From NCBI GenBank assembly GCA_002413095.1, contig DHWI01000173.1, positions 9,545 to 14,960 on the forward strand: a stretch of DNA of 5,416 bases. The letters run 5' to 3'. The stretch is from Thermoleophilia bacterium UBA5186. Its GTDB lineage: Bacteria; Actinomycetota; Thermoleophilia; Gaiellales; Gaiellaceae. Shown here piece after piece: positions 1 through 5,416 of the stretch. Position numbers and translations under genes: made by a program. The first letter of the stretch is position 1; each line of letters begins with the position of its first letter. The notes beneath the pieces are model-generated. The model searched no databases and had not been told where the DNA came from. It saw nothing but the letters and a program-made list of their open reading frames with translations.

Positions 1-1
1 G

Positions 2-493
2 CAGGCGCTCGTCGTCCTCGGCGGCACCTCGGGCAACGACGACAAGTTCATCGGGCGGGTCTACGCCGCCGGCGCGCGCGCAGCCTTCGACGTCGTCGCC
101 ACGCACCCGTACCAGGGGGTCGCCGACGCGCCGCCGGAGCGTTCGGACGACGGGAACCGGTGGTGGGTGACCCACGTCGACGCCGTCCGTGCGCTGATGG
201 TGGCAAACGGGGACGGGGCGAAGCCGATCTGGTTCACGGAGACCGGCTGGTCGGCCCACGCCAACGCGCCCGGGACGCCGTCGTACCGGCTCGGGGTCAC
301 GGAGGCCCAGCAGGCGGACTACGCCGCCAGGCTGATCCGGCTGGTGCGCGCGACGTATCCCTATGTAACGCAGGTCTTCTGGTACGACGAGCGCACGCGC
401 CCGGCCGAGCGCGACATCCACCTCCGCGGCTTCGGCCTCCTCCGCGCCGACCTGAGCCCGCGGCCGGTCCTGTTCGCGCTGCGCGACGCCTGA
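2..493 (+). CDS. Glycoside hydrolase, cellulase/GH39-like (PslG-like), C-terminal part
   Basis: The gene is cut by the left edge; 163 codons are visible before the TGA at 491-493. The fragment looks like the second half of a TIM-barrel retaining glycosidase. Visible residues 32-38 read VATHPYQ, the 'HPY' strand seen in GH39/GH5-type enzymes. Residues 77-83 read WFTETGW, and Glu80 (codon 239-241) sits where the C-terminal catalytic nucleophile is expected. After it come an FWYDER strand and a closing 'GFGLLR...SPRPVLFALR' segment, typical of the last barrel strand and helix in secreted actinobacterial proteins annotated as cellulase-family glycosyl hydrolases. The acid/base Glu and any signal peptide would lie upstream, outside the window. 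The substrate cannot be told; the neighbouring flippase and acyltransferases make an exopolysaccharide-processing role plausible. The stop is two bases from the stop of the convergent ATP-grasp gene. The family class is fairly secure; the exact GH number is not. Confidence 0.8.
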   Translation, partial: QALVVLGGTSGNDDKFIGRVYAAGARAAFDVVATHPYQGVADAPPERSDDGNRWWVTHVDAVRALMVANGDGAKPIWFTETGWSAHANAPGTPSYRLGVTEAQQADYAARLIRLVRATYPYVTQVFWYDERTRPAERDIHLRGFGLLRADLSPRPVLFALRDA

Positions 494-498
494 GCTCA
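491..498. other. Stop-stop palindrome TGAGCTCA between convergent genes
   Basis: The glycoside hydrolase ends with TGA at 491-493, and the minus-strand ATP-grasp gene ends with TGA read from 498 to 496. Together with the two bases between them they form the perfect 8-base palindrome TGAGCTCA. There is no room for a conventional intrinsic terminator between the genes, and I see no T-run downstream of either stop, so transcripts must end inside the opposite gene. Confidence 0.8.
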
Positions 499-1545
499 TC
501 CGACCAGCGCCCGGAGGATCGGCACCGCGACGCGGGTCGCGCCCTCCCGGTCGGCGACGAGGTAGTGATGGTGCAGGCCCGGCGTGCAGTTGACCTCGAG
601 CACGACGCCGCCGCTCTCAGCGAGGGACCGGTCGAGCGTGGGGGCGATCACGTCGACTCCCGCCAGACGGAGCCCGACGACGCGGGCAGCGGCCGCGGCC
701 TCCGCCGCGAGCTCCGGAGAGGTGTCCCGAACGGTCGCGTTCTCGCCGGCCCGGTTCTGGTTCGTGACGGTCTTGACGGCGACACGTTCCCCGTCGGCGG
801 GGACGGAGCGTGGCGACCGGCCCGCGGCCTGCAGCGTGTAGACGAAGTCGAGATCGGGTCGGACGAGCGACAGCCCGTCCTCCCCGGCCGCCTCGAGCCG
901 CCGCCGATTCTCCTGGGCGACCAGCTCGACGATCGTCGAGCGCCCGTCTCCGGTGACGGCAGGCCGGCCGCGGCGCACGACGTCGAGCAGCTGCCCGTCG
1001 AGCAAGAGGAAGCGATAGACCTCGCCCGGGACCGCGCGCTCGACCAGGACGCGCGGGCCGTACCGCCGGGCGGCGGCCCGGGCGACGGCAAGCTGTCCGG
1101 CCGTCCGCACGCTCCCCGTCACGCCGGCGCCGATTCCCGTCCCGTCCGCCGGCTTGACCACCACGGCGCCCTCGCGTAGGAGCGCGTCGGCATCGCCTGC
1201 CTCGACGTGCTCGGGCACCGACAGGCCTTCGGCGGTCAACAGCCGGTGGACGAGCGTCTTGTCGAAGGAGAGCGTGATCGCAGCCTGGCTGTCGATGTCG
1301 ACGAGCTCTTGCCGCACCCGTGTGGCCCGGCCTTCCAGGCGCAGCTCGAGGAACCCGCTGCCGAGATCCCGAACGGTCGCGCCGACCTCACTCGCCGCCT
1401 CGTCCCACAACCGGCGGTAGATGGGCTCGCGCGCGCCGCGAAGCCGCTCGGCTTCGGCATTGAGGCTGCGGAAGCGCCACGCGACGCGCGGCCCGAGCGC
1501 CCGTACGACTTCCGCCCGCACGCGCAGGTCGCCGAGGGTCTTCAC
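496..1545 (-). CDS. ATP-grasp ligase, cyanophycin-synthetase-like core, stand-alone
   Basis: A 349-residue protein and the last gene of the three-gene operon. I chose the GTG at 1545 because it overlaps the flippase stop as GTGA; the open frame continues upstream only as an out-of-frame shadow of the flippase. Residues about 1-88 form an N-terminal region I cannot assign. The ATP-grasp fold follows: SFDKTLVHRLL (93-103), VVVKPADGTGIGAGVT (128-143, Lys131), VLVERAVPGEVYRFLLLDG (167-184, Glu169), a VTGDGRSTI loop (197-205), AGVDVIAP (295-302) and the metal-binding LEVNCTPGL (316-324, Glu317 and Asn319). The order and wording match the ATP-grasp domain of cyanophycin synthetase and related amide ligases, which activate a carboxylate as acyl-phosphate and join it to an amine. 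It lacks the C-terminal Mur-ligase-like domain of true CphA and is far shorter, so cyanophycin synthesis is unlikely. The substrate is unknown; context suggests an envelope glycan or peptide precursor. Confidence 0.88.
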   Translation of the reverse strand: MKTLGDLRVRAEVVRALGPRVAWRFRSLNAEAERLRGAREPIYRRLWDEAASEVGATVRDLGSGFLELRLEGRATRVRQELVDIDSQAAITLSFDKTLVHRLLTAEGLSVPEHVEAGDADALLREGAVVVKPADGTGIGAGVTGSVRTAGQLAVARAAARRYGPRVLVERAVPGEVYRFLLLDGQLLDVVRRGRPAVTGDGRSTIVELVAQENRRRLEAAGEDGLSLVRPDLDFVYTLQAAGRSPRSVPADGERVAVKTVTNQNRAGENATVRDTSPELAAEAAAAARVVGLRLAGVDVIAPTLDRSLAESGGVVLEVNCTPGLHHHYLVADREGATRVAVPILRALVG

Positions 1546-3020
1546 AGGTCGGGGTGCGAGGTAGGGGCAAACTCGTGCGGCACCGGCACGTCCGGTGGAC
1601 GGCGCACGAGTTCCATCATCCCGCGCAGGTCGTCCGGGAAGAACAGCCGCTCGAAGGCCACGAGCACGAGCAAGTACGCGAGCGCACCGACGAACAGCGA
1701 GAGGAGCGGCACGCCGACCAAGGCGACCATCACCCCCGCCGCGACCGCGCTCGCGATCGCCGGGCCTACGAGCATGCGCGTCCAGTGGACCCCGCCCACC
1801 GCGCTCGAACAGGCGATGAGCAGGGGAGCGGCGACGAGCACCTGCGAGATCGACGTGCCGCCGGCGGCGCCGTTGAGGGAGAAGGCAGGGATGAGCACGA
1901 GATTCCCGAGGATGTTCTCGATCGCCGCGACCCCCATGATCACGGTCAGGATCCGCTGTCGATGCTGGCTCGCAAGCAGAAGGCCGGACAGGTAGGCGAC
2001 GCCGTAGAACCCGATCGCCGGACCGAGCAGGCGCAGTGCGCCGACGGCCTGGTCGTAGCCCGACCCGTAGAAGAGATGGATCGCGGGGCGGGCGAGCACC
2101 GACGAGGCGACCCCGACGGGGAACGAGATCGCGGCGACCAGCTTGATCGAGCGCTCGAAGACCCGGGAGAGCGCCGCGTGGTCGAGCCGCGAGTAGACCG
2201 GGTAGAACGCCGCGCCGGAGGCCCAGCCGAGGAAGAGGGTCGCCTCGAAGACCCGGTAGGCCGCGCCGTAGTTTCCGACGACGGCCTTCGGCTCGTAGAC
2301 GGCGAGCATGGCGGTGTCGACGCGGAACAGGACGGTGCCGAAGACGCCTGCGAGGCCGAGCGGAATCGCCATTCGCATGAGCGCGGCCCAGATCCGCGGC
2401 TCGATGCGCAGGCTGGGACGAACCACGTACCGGAGCATCAGTCCGAGCGCGATCAGGAACGCGAGGACGGCCCCGCCGAGATAGATCGCGGCGACCGTGA
2501 CGACTCCGGCGCCGGACAAGAGCGCAGCGACCGCGATCGCGTTCCCGACGAGACGCTGCGTGATCAAGACGATCGGGATGTAGACGAAGCTCTCGTGGGC
2601 CTCGAAGACGGCGAAGCACGTCCCTCGGAGCAGCTCGGCGACGACCGCGACCCCGAGCAGCGCGACAACCGCACGCGTCTGGGCGTCCTTCCCGCCGACG
2701 ACGACGATCGCCACGGCGAGCGCGAGCGCGGGGACAGCGAGCACGAGTTGCAGCGCGAGGTTGTTGACGAAGTAGCGATGCACCTGAGCGCGGTCGCGGG
2801 CGACCTCCCGGACGAGGACGGTGTTCTGGCCGAAGTCGGCGAGCACGGTCACGAGCGTCACCAGCGAGAGCGCGAACGTGAAGACGCCGAACTGCGCGTC
2901 CCCGAGCTTCCGCGCCATGACGACGAAGAGCGCGATCGTGGCGACCTTCGAGCCGAGATCCCCGGCCGCGCGGTACAGCGTGTTGGCCGCGATCCGCCGC
3001 GCGCCGGCGCCCTCCGTCAC
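1542..3020 (-). CDS. Polysaccharide/lipid-linked oligosaccharide flippase (Wzx/MATE-like, MOP superfamily)
   Basis: A 492-residue integral membrane protein, the usual length for Wzx/RfbX-type (COG2244) transporters. These flip lipid-linked sugar units across the cytoplasmic membrane. The GTG at 3020 overlaps the upstream acyltransferase stop as GTGA, and no closer start is evident. The protein shows about 12-14 hydrophobic segments spread from residue 23 to 458. It has an N-terminal 'NTLYRAAGDLGSKV' entry, a 'GVFTFALSLV' second helix, and ADFGQNTVLVRE (61-72). The mid-protein segment FRVDTAMLAVY...VGNYGAAYRVFE (232-259) is a hallmark of this family. ENILGNLVLIPAFSLNGAAGGTSISQ (368-393) is the equally typical C-half motif. 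A polar tail of about 30 residues ends in HPDL. The gene is translationally linked to the acyltransferase before it and the ATP-grasp ligase after it, so the three products probably act on one substrate. A MurJ-like role is less likely but not excluded. Confidence 0.92.
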   Translation of the reverse strand: MTEGAGARRIAANTLYRAAGDLGSKVATIALFVVMARKLGDAQFGVFTFALSLVTLVTVLADFGQNTVLVREVARDRAQVHRYFVNNLALQLVLAVPALALAVAIVVVGGKDAQTRAVVALLGVAVVAELLRGTCFAVFEAHESFVYIPIVLITQRLVGNAIAVAALLSGAGVVTVAAIYLGGAVLAFLIALGLMLRYVVRPSLRIEPRIWAALMRMAIPLGLAGVFGTVLFRVDTAMLAVYEPKAVVGNYGAAYRVFEATLFLGWASGAAFYPVYSRLDHAALSRVFERSIKLVAAISFPVGVASSVLARPAIHLFYGSGYDQAVGALRLLGPAIGFYGVAYLSGLLLASQHRQRILTVIMGVAAIENILGNLVLIPAFSLNGAAGGTSISQVLVAAPLLIACSSAVGGVHWTRMLVGPAIASAVAAGVMVALVGVPLLSLFVGALAYLLVLVAFERLFFPDDLRGMMELVRRPPDVPVPHEFAPTSHPDL

Positions 3021-4117
3021 GCGCCCGGCACCCGTAGGAGTCGCTTCAACGCTTGCTTGGATCTCGGGCCCAGGCGCTGCGCCGCGGCACGCCGCAGATC
3101 GCCCCGCAGCACGCGCAGCCGCGTCGCGCCGTACCCACTGCCACGGGGGACGAGCACCGTCCACTCGAGCAGCTCCCGCTCGTCGGTGAAGCGGTCCTTG
3201 AAGTCCTGCTCGCCGGCGCCGAGGTCGATGGCGGTCTCGCCGAGCTCGAACGCATGCTCGATCTCCTTCAGGATCAGCTGCTTCGACGGCTCGAGCGCCG
3301 CCCAGGCGTCGTCGAAGCCGCCGAGCCACGAAGAGACCAGGCCTCCTGCCGCGACGAACAGCTCGCAGGCGATCGTTCGACCGTCGACGTCGACCGACCG
3401 CAGCCGGATCCTCCCCGACGGCGCGAGCTCTCGCACGGCGTCGTGGAGCATGCGCTCGATCCCCTCGTCGACGACGGCCGAGCCGCCCCGCGCCGCCCAG
3501 CGCGCGTGGTGGAGGGCGATGAACGACGCGACGTCCCGCTCGATCTCGGCGGGCTCGGTGGCCAGACGGTAGACCGCGCCCTGCTCCTCGAGCCGTCTCC
3601 CGAGGCGGCGCGTGTTCTTGCGGAACTTTGGGTTCAGCGTCGCGAGCCAGTCGTCGAAGCTCCGGCCTGCGACGTCGACGCGAGGCGCGAGCACGGTGCG
3701 CTCCACGTGGAGCCAGGGCCGTTTGCCGGACCAGGCGAAGGCGAGCGCCGCGGGCCAGCGTGCGCTCGCGGGCACGCCCTCGAGCCGGAGCAGCCTAGTG
3801 TGCAGCGTCTCGGCTACGACTGCCGCGACCTCGTCCTCGCGCCCCGCGCGCGCGAGCGGCTGGACCCCGGCCGACGCGCGCGCGCCGAGCAGGCGAAGCT
3901 CGCCTCCCGTCGAGAAGAACGGCGCGAGCCCGGCGAGCTCCGCGCCGTCGTGTACGGCGACGACCTGGAGGCGCGCATCCGGTGGAGCCGCGTTGCGCCA
4001 CCACGCCAGAAGCCACCCCGGCGCCGAATAGGGCGACGCCGAGCCCAGCGCCAGATCGTCCCAGGCAGCCCGGAGCTGCTCGAGCCGGGCGAGGTCTTCG
4101 ACGAGCTCGCCGCGCAC
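3017..4117 (-). CDS. GNAT-family acyltransferase, CelD/BcsL type (FemAB-like fold), operon leader
   Basis: A 366-residue cytosolic protein and the first gene of the minus-strand operon. The GTG at 4117 is the most upstream start: an in-frame TAG lies at 4132-4130. Residues 1-40 carry the family opening, with LRAAWDDLA (15-23) and APGWLLAWW (32-40). The core GNAT-like domain (Pfam Acetyltransf_6 type) starts near FDDWLATLNPKFRKNTRRLGRRL (154-176), a basic helix typical of the family. It continues through LRSVDVDGRTIACELFVAAGG (239-259) and WLGGFDDAW (264-272) to a 'P-SKQLILKEIEHAFE' helix and LGAGEQDFKDRF (299-310, Lys307), the usual closing motif. CelD/BcsL proteins are linked to cellulose and exopolysaccharide loci, where they are presumed to transfer acyl groups; the related FemAB fold transfers amino acids from aminoacyl-tRNA. 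Which donor is used here cannot be read from sequence. It has a divergent paralogue at 4144-5205. Confidence 0.87.
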   Translation of the reverse strand: MRGELVEDLARLEQLRAAWDDLALGSASPYSAPGWLLAWWRNAAPPDARLQVVAVHDGAELAGLAPFFSTGGELRLLGARASAGVQPLARAGREDEVAAVVAETLHTRLLRLEGVPASARWPAALAFAWSGKRPWLHVERTVLAPRVDVAGRSFDDWLATLNPKFRKNTRRLGRRLEEQGAVYRLATEPAEIERDVASFIALHHARWAARGGSAVVDEGIERMLHDAVRELAPSGRIRLRSVDVDGRTIACELFVAAGGLVSSWLGGFDDAWAALEPSKQLILKEIEHAFELGETAIDLGAGEQDFKDRFTDERELLEWTVLVPRGSGYGATRLRVLRGDLRRAAAQRLGPRSKQALKRLLRVPGA

Positions 4118-4143
4118 GTTCAGCTCAGTCTAAGGTGGGTCGA
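4118..4143. promoter_or_regulatory. Divergent start-to-start gap of 26 bases, presumed shared control region
   Basis: This is the only non-coding stretch longer than two bases. It separates the GTG starts of two divergent acyltransferase genes. It is locally less GC-rich than its surroundings. On the minus strand it contains TAGACT (4132-4127), which fits the TANNNT form of an actinobacterial -10 element. Nine bases then separate it from the GTG at 4117, a spacing that would allow a leaderless or very short-leader transcript. I see no convincing -35 box at the right distance. Any promoter for the plus-strand gene would have to lie inside the minus-strand gene, and vice versa. The placement is inferred from gene layout; the hexamer alone is weak evidence. 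Confidence 0.35.
4131..4139 (+). promoter_or_regulatory. Shine-Dalgarno-like site that selects the GTG start at 4144
   Basis: The sequence TAAGGTGGG matches the anti-Shine-Dalgarno complement TAAGGAGGT at seven of nine positions and ends four bases before the GTG at 4144. An alternative in-frame GTG at 4135 lies inside this site and has no comparable upstream site, so 4144 is the better start. The same few bases overlap the minus-strand -10-like hexamer. Confidence 0.55.
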
Positions 4144-5205
4144 GTGCTCGAGGCCCGGCTCACGCGCGACCTGGCGGCGCTCGCGCCCGAGTGGGACGAG
4201 CTCGCGGATCGGACTCGGGCGATGCCGTTCGTCCGGCCCGGCTGGTGCGAGGCGTGGTGGAGCGCCTTCGGCGCGGGGCAGCTCGAGCTCCTGACGGTCC
4301 GGGAGGACGGCCGCCTCTGCGGGGTGCTCCCGCTCGAGCGGAACCGCGGCTCGGTCCGCTCGCCGACCAACTGGGAGTCGCCCGACTTCGCGTTCCTCGC
4401 CGACGGCCCCGAGCCGCGCCGCGAGCTCGCGCGCGGGTTGCTCGCGCACGCGGGCCGCTCCGCCTCGATCCAGTTCCTTGCCGCCGACGGGGATGACCTG
4501 CAGGCGTGTCGCGCGGCCGCGGGCGAACGACGCTTCCGCACGCTCGAGCGCACCCTCGAGCGCTCGCCCTACCTCGTCCTGGAGGGCGACTTCGAGACGT
4601 ACTTCCGCAGCCGCGGCAAGAACCTCGTCGACTCGGTCCGCCGGCGACGGCGGCGGCTCGCCGAGGAGGGCGTCGTCGAGTTCGAGGTTGTCGACGGACG
4701 CGAGCGGCGCGAAGAGCTCCTCCGGGAGGGCTATGCGCTCGAGGGCTCGGGCTGGAAGCAGGACACGGCAATCGACGCCCGCGACGACGCGCGCCGGTTC
4801 TACGACGCGGTCACGGCGTGGGCGGCGGACCGCGGCATCCTGCGGCTCGCGTTCCTCCGGCTCGACGGTCGCGCGGTTGCGTTCCAGCTCGCCCTGGAGG
4901 AGCACGGCGTCTTCTACTACTACAAGGCGGGCTACGACCCTGCGTATCACCGCTTCTCGCCCGGGAAGCTGCTGATCGGCTCCCTGCTCGAGCGCGCCTT
5001 CGAGCAGGGTCTCGAACGGGTCGAGCTGCTGGGCGCGGACGAGCCCTGGAAGCTCGAGTGGATGGACGCGGTGCGCGAACGGCGCCTCTTCCAGGCCTAC
5101 TCGCCGTCGGCCGCCGGCCTCGCCGCGTGGGCCGCCGAGGCGTGGGGCCGCCCCGCCGCCCGGCGGCTGCGCGTCAGGCGGGCGCTCCAGCTCGTGCGCC
5201 GCTAG
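4144..5205 (+). CDS. GNAT-family acyltransferase, CelD/BcsL type, divergent paralogue
   Basis: A 353-residue protein. I chose the GTG at 4144 over the one at 4135 because of the purine-rich site just before it; the resulting N-terminus also aligns with the divergent neighbour. Residues 10-39 carry LAALAPEWDELA and VRPGWCEAWW, echoing the paralogue's LRAAWDDLA and APGWLLAWW. The GNAT-like core begins at FETYFRSRGKNLVDSV (150-165), followed by six consecutive arginines (166-171) and RLAEEGVVEFEVV. It then has LRLAFLRLDGRAVAFQLAL, the YYYKAGYDPAYHRFSPGKLLIG stretch and LLGADEPWKLEW, with the DEPWK motif at residues 299-303. That last motif matches the 'GDEPYK' signature common in this family. 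It is expected to be cytosolic and to transfer an acyl or aminoacyl group onto an envelope polysaccharide precursor; donor and acceptor are unknown. Its stop TAG shares the CTAG palindrome with the stop of the convergent ComA-family gene. Confidence 0.87.
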   Translation: MLEARLTRDLAALAPEWDELADRTRAMPFVRPGWCEAWWSAFGAGQLELLTVREDGRLCGVLPLERNRGSVRSPTNWESPDFAFLADGPEPRRELARGLLAHAGRSASIQFLAADGDDLQACRAAAGERRFRTLERTLERSPYLVLEGDFETYFRSRGKNLVDSVRRRRRRLAEEGVVEFEVVDGRERREELLREGYALEGSGWKQDTAIDARDDARRFYDAVTAWAADRGILRLAFLRLDGRAVAFQLALEEHGVFYYYKAGYDPAYHRFSPGKLLIGSLLERAFEQGLERVELLGADEPWKLEWMDAVRERRLFQAYSPSAAGLAAWAAEAWGRPAARRLRVRRALQLVRR

Positions 5206-5416
5206 GCCGGCCGGGGCGGGCGCAGGTTCTCCTTCGCGAACGCGTCCGAGTGGAGGCCCCGACGGTAGATCTCCACGCGGAGAACCTCCTCCAGGCGGAC
5301 GTTGCAGAGCTTGACCCTCGGGCCGAAGTGGTCGAGGAAGGCGAACTGGCTCGACTTGATCGGCGCCTCGAACACGAGGATGTCGAGGCCGAATGCGTCG
5401 GCGAACTGGTCGGCGA
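5202..5416 (-). CDS. Phosphosulfolactate synthase (ComA/YitD/HSA32) family protein, C-terminal end
   Basis: Seventy codons before the TAG at 5204-5202 are visible; the N-terminal majority is beyond the right edge. The fragment reads as the end of a ComA-fold TIM barrel: ILVFEAPIKSSQ (visible residues 12-23), FLDHFGPRVKLCNV (28-39), LEEVLRVEIYRRGLHSDAF (41-59), then a short polar tail. ComA-family proteins typically have 'FEAP-K-QQ', 'GPNVNLGNI' and 'LETLRLGLRSDT' at these places, so the order matches while individual residues differ. Characterised members add sulfite to phosphoenolpyruvate to give phosphosulfolactate, for coenzyme M in methanogens or sulfolactate in Bacillus spores; plant HSA32 is a relative with a heat-stress role. 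I rely on remembered family motifs over a short fragment, so the family is likely but the reaction is not shown. It overlaps the convergent acyltransferase gene by four bases and appears unrelated to the polysaccharide operon. Confidence 0.72.
   Translation of the reverse strand, partial: ADQFADAFGLDILVFEAPIKSSQFAFLDHFGPRVKLCNVRLEEVLRVEIYRRGLHSDAFAKENLRPPRPA

Noticed and set aside
496..1545. Annotation of the ATP-grasp gene as cyanophycin synthetase cphA
   Set aside because: The protein lacks the C-terminal Mur-ligase-like half and is much shorter than CphA; only the ATP-grasp core is shared.
496..2619. A 707-codon minus-strand frame that could be read as a large fusion protein
   Set aside because: Only the part from 1545 downward has ATP-grasp motifs. 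The part above it is an Arg-rich shadow in the wrong frame of the flippase, and the GTG at 1545 overlapping the flippase stop gives a natural start.
1542..3329. Extension of the flippase frame up to 3329
   Set aside because: The extra 103 codons overlap the acyltransferase coding sequence and are Arg/Ala-rich without motifs. The GTGA overlap at 3020 is the better start.
1554..3572. Plus-strand open frame of 672 codons antisense to the flippase and the leader acyltransferase
   Set aside because: Its translation is dominated by charged D/E/R/G runs with no recognisable domain, as expected opposite GC-rich coding DNA with strong third-position GC bias. The minus-strand frames carry clear family motifs.
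3982..4143. N-terminal extension of the second acyltransferase upstream of 4144
   Set aside because: The added residues are R/A/P-rich antisense of the leader acyltransferase. The site at 4131-4139 and the alignment with the paralogue support the start at 4144.
4141..4150. Small inverted repeat CGAG-TG-CTCG at the start of the second acyltransferase, considered as an operator
   Set aside because: A 4-base stem is expected by chance in GC-rich DNA, it overlaps the start codon region, and no second copy is seen.
3053..4294. Plus-strand open frame of 413 codons across the leader acyltransferase and the divergent start region
   Set aside because: It is antisense to a well-supported gene, runs out of frame into the second acyltransferase, and shows only low-complexity R/E/P/A composition.
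4120..4950. Minus-strand open frame of 276 codons opposite the second acyltransferase
   Set aside because: The translation is E/R/V/A-rich without motifs. The plus strand at this place has the complete CelD/BcsL pattern.

Overview
The window is GC-rich and almost entirely coding. It uses GTG starts, overlapping genes and Arg/Ala/Gly/Val-rich proteins, which suggests a high-GC actinobacterium. A deep-branching class such as Thermoleophilia is my guess from overall style, not something proven here. I see no RNA gene, mobile element, CRISPR array or long repeat. Only about 28 bases lie between genes.

Layout. (1) Positions 2-493, plus strand: the C-terminal part of a glycoside hydrolase of the cellulase/GH39-like (PslG-like) type. 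(2) Positions 4117 down to 496, minus strand: a tight three-gene operon. Its order is a CelD/BcsL-type GNAT acyltransferase (4117-3017), a Wzx/MATE-like polysaccharide flippase (3020-1542), and an ATP-grasp ligase resembling the ATP-grasp core of cyanophycin synthetase (1545-496). Both internal junctions are 4-base GTGA overlaps. (3) Positions 4144-5205, plus strand: a second CelD/BcsL-type acyltransferase, divergent from the first, with 26 bases between the two start codons. (4) Positions 5416-5202, minus strand: the C-terminal end of a phosphosulfolactate synthase (ComA/YitD/HSA32) family protein, convergent with the preceding gene.

How they may work together. A flippase, two acyltransferases and a nearby glycosidase point to an envelope or exopolysaccharide locus, where lipid-linked sugars are built, modified, flipped outward and trimmed. 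The unusual member is the free-standing ATP-grasp ligase, whose family forms amide or peptide bonds. It is co-translated with the flippase, which raises the possibility that the exported glycan or lipid-linked precursor carries an amino-acid or peptide decoration. That link is inference from context. The ComA-family gene is probably a separate transcription unit.
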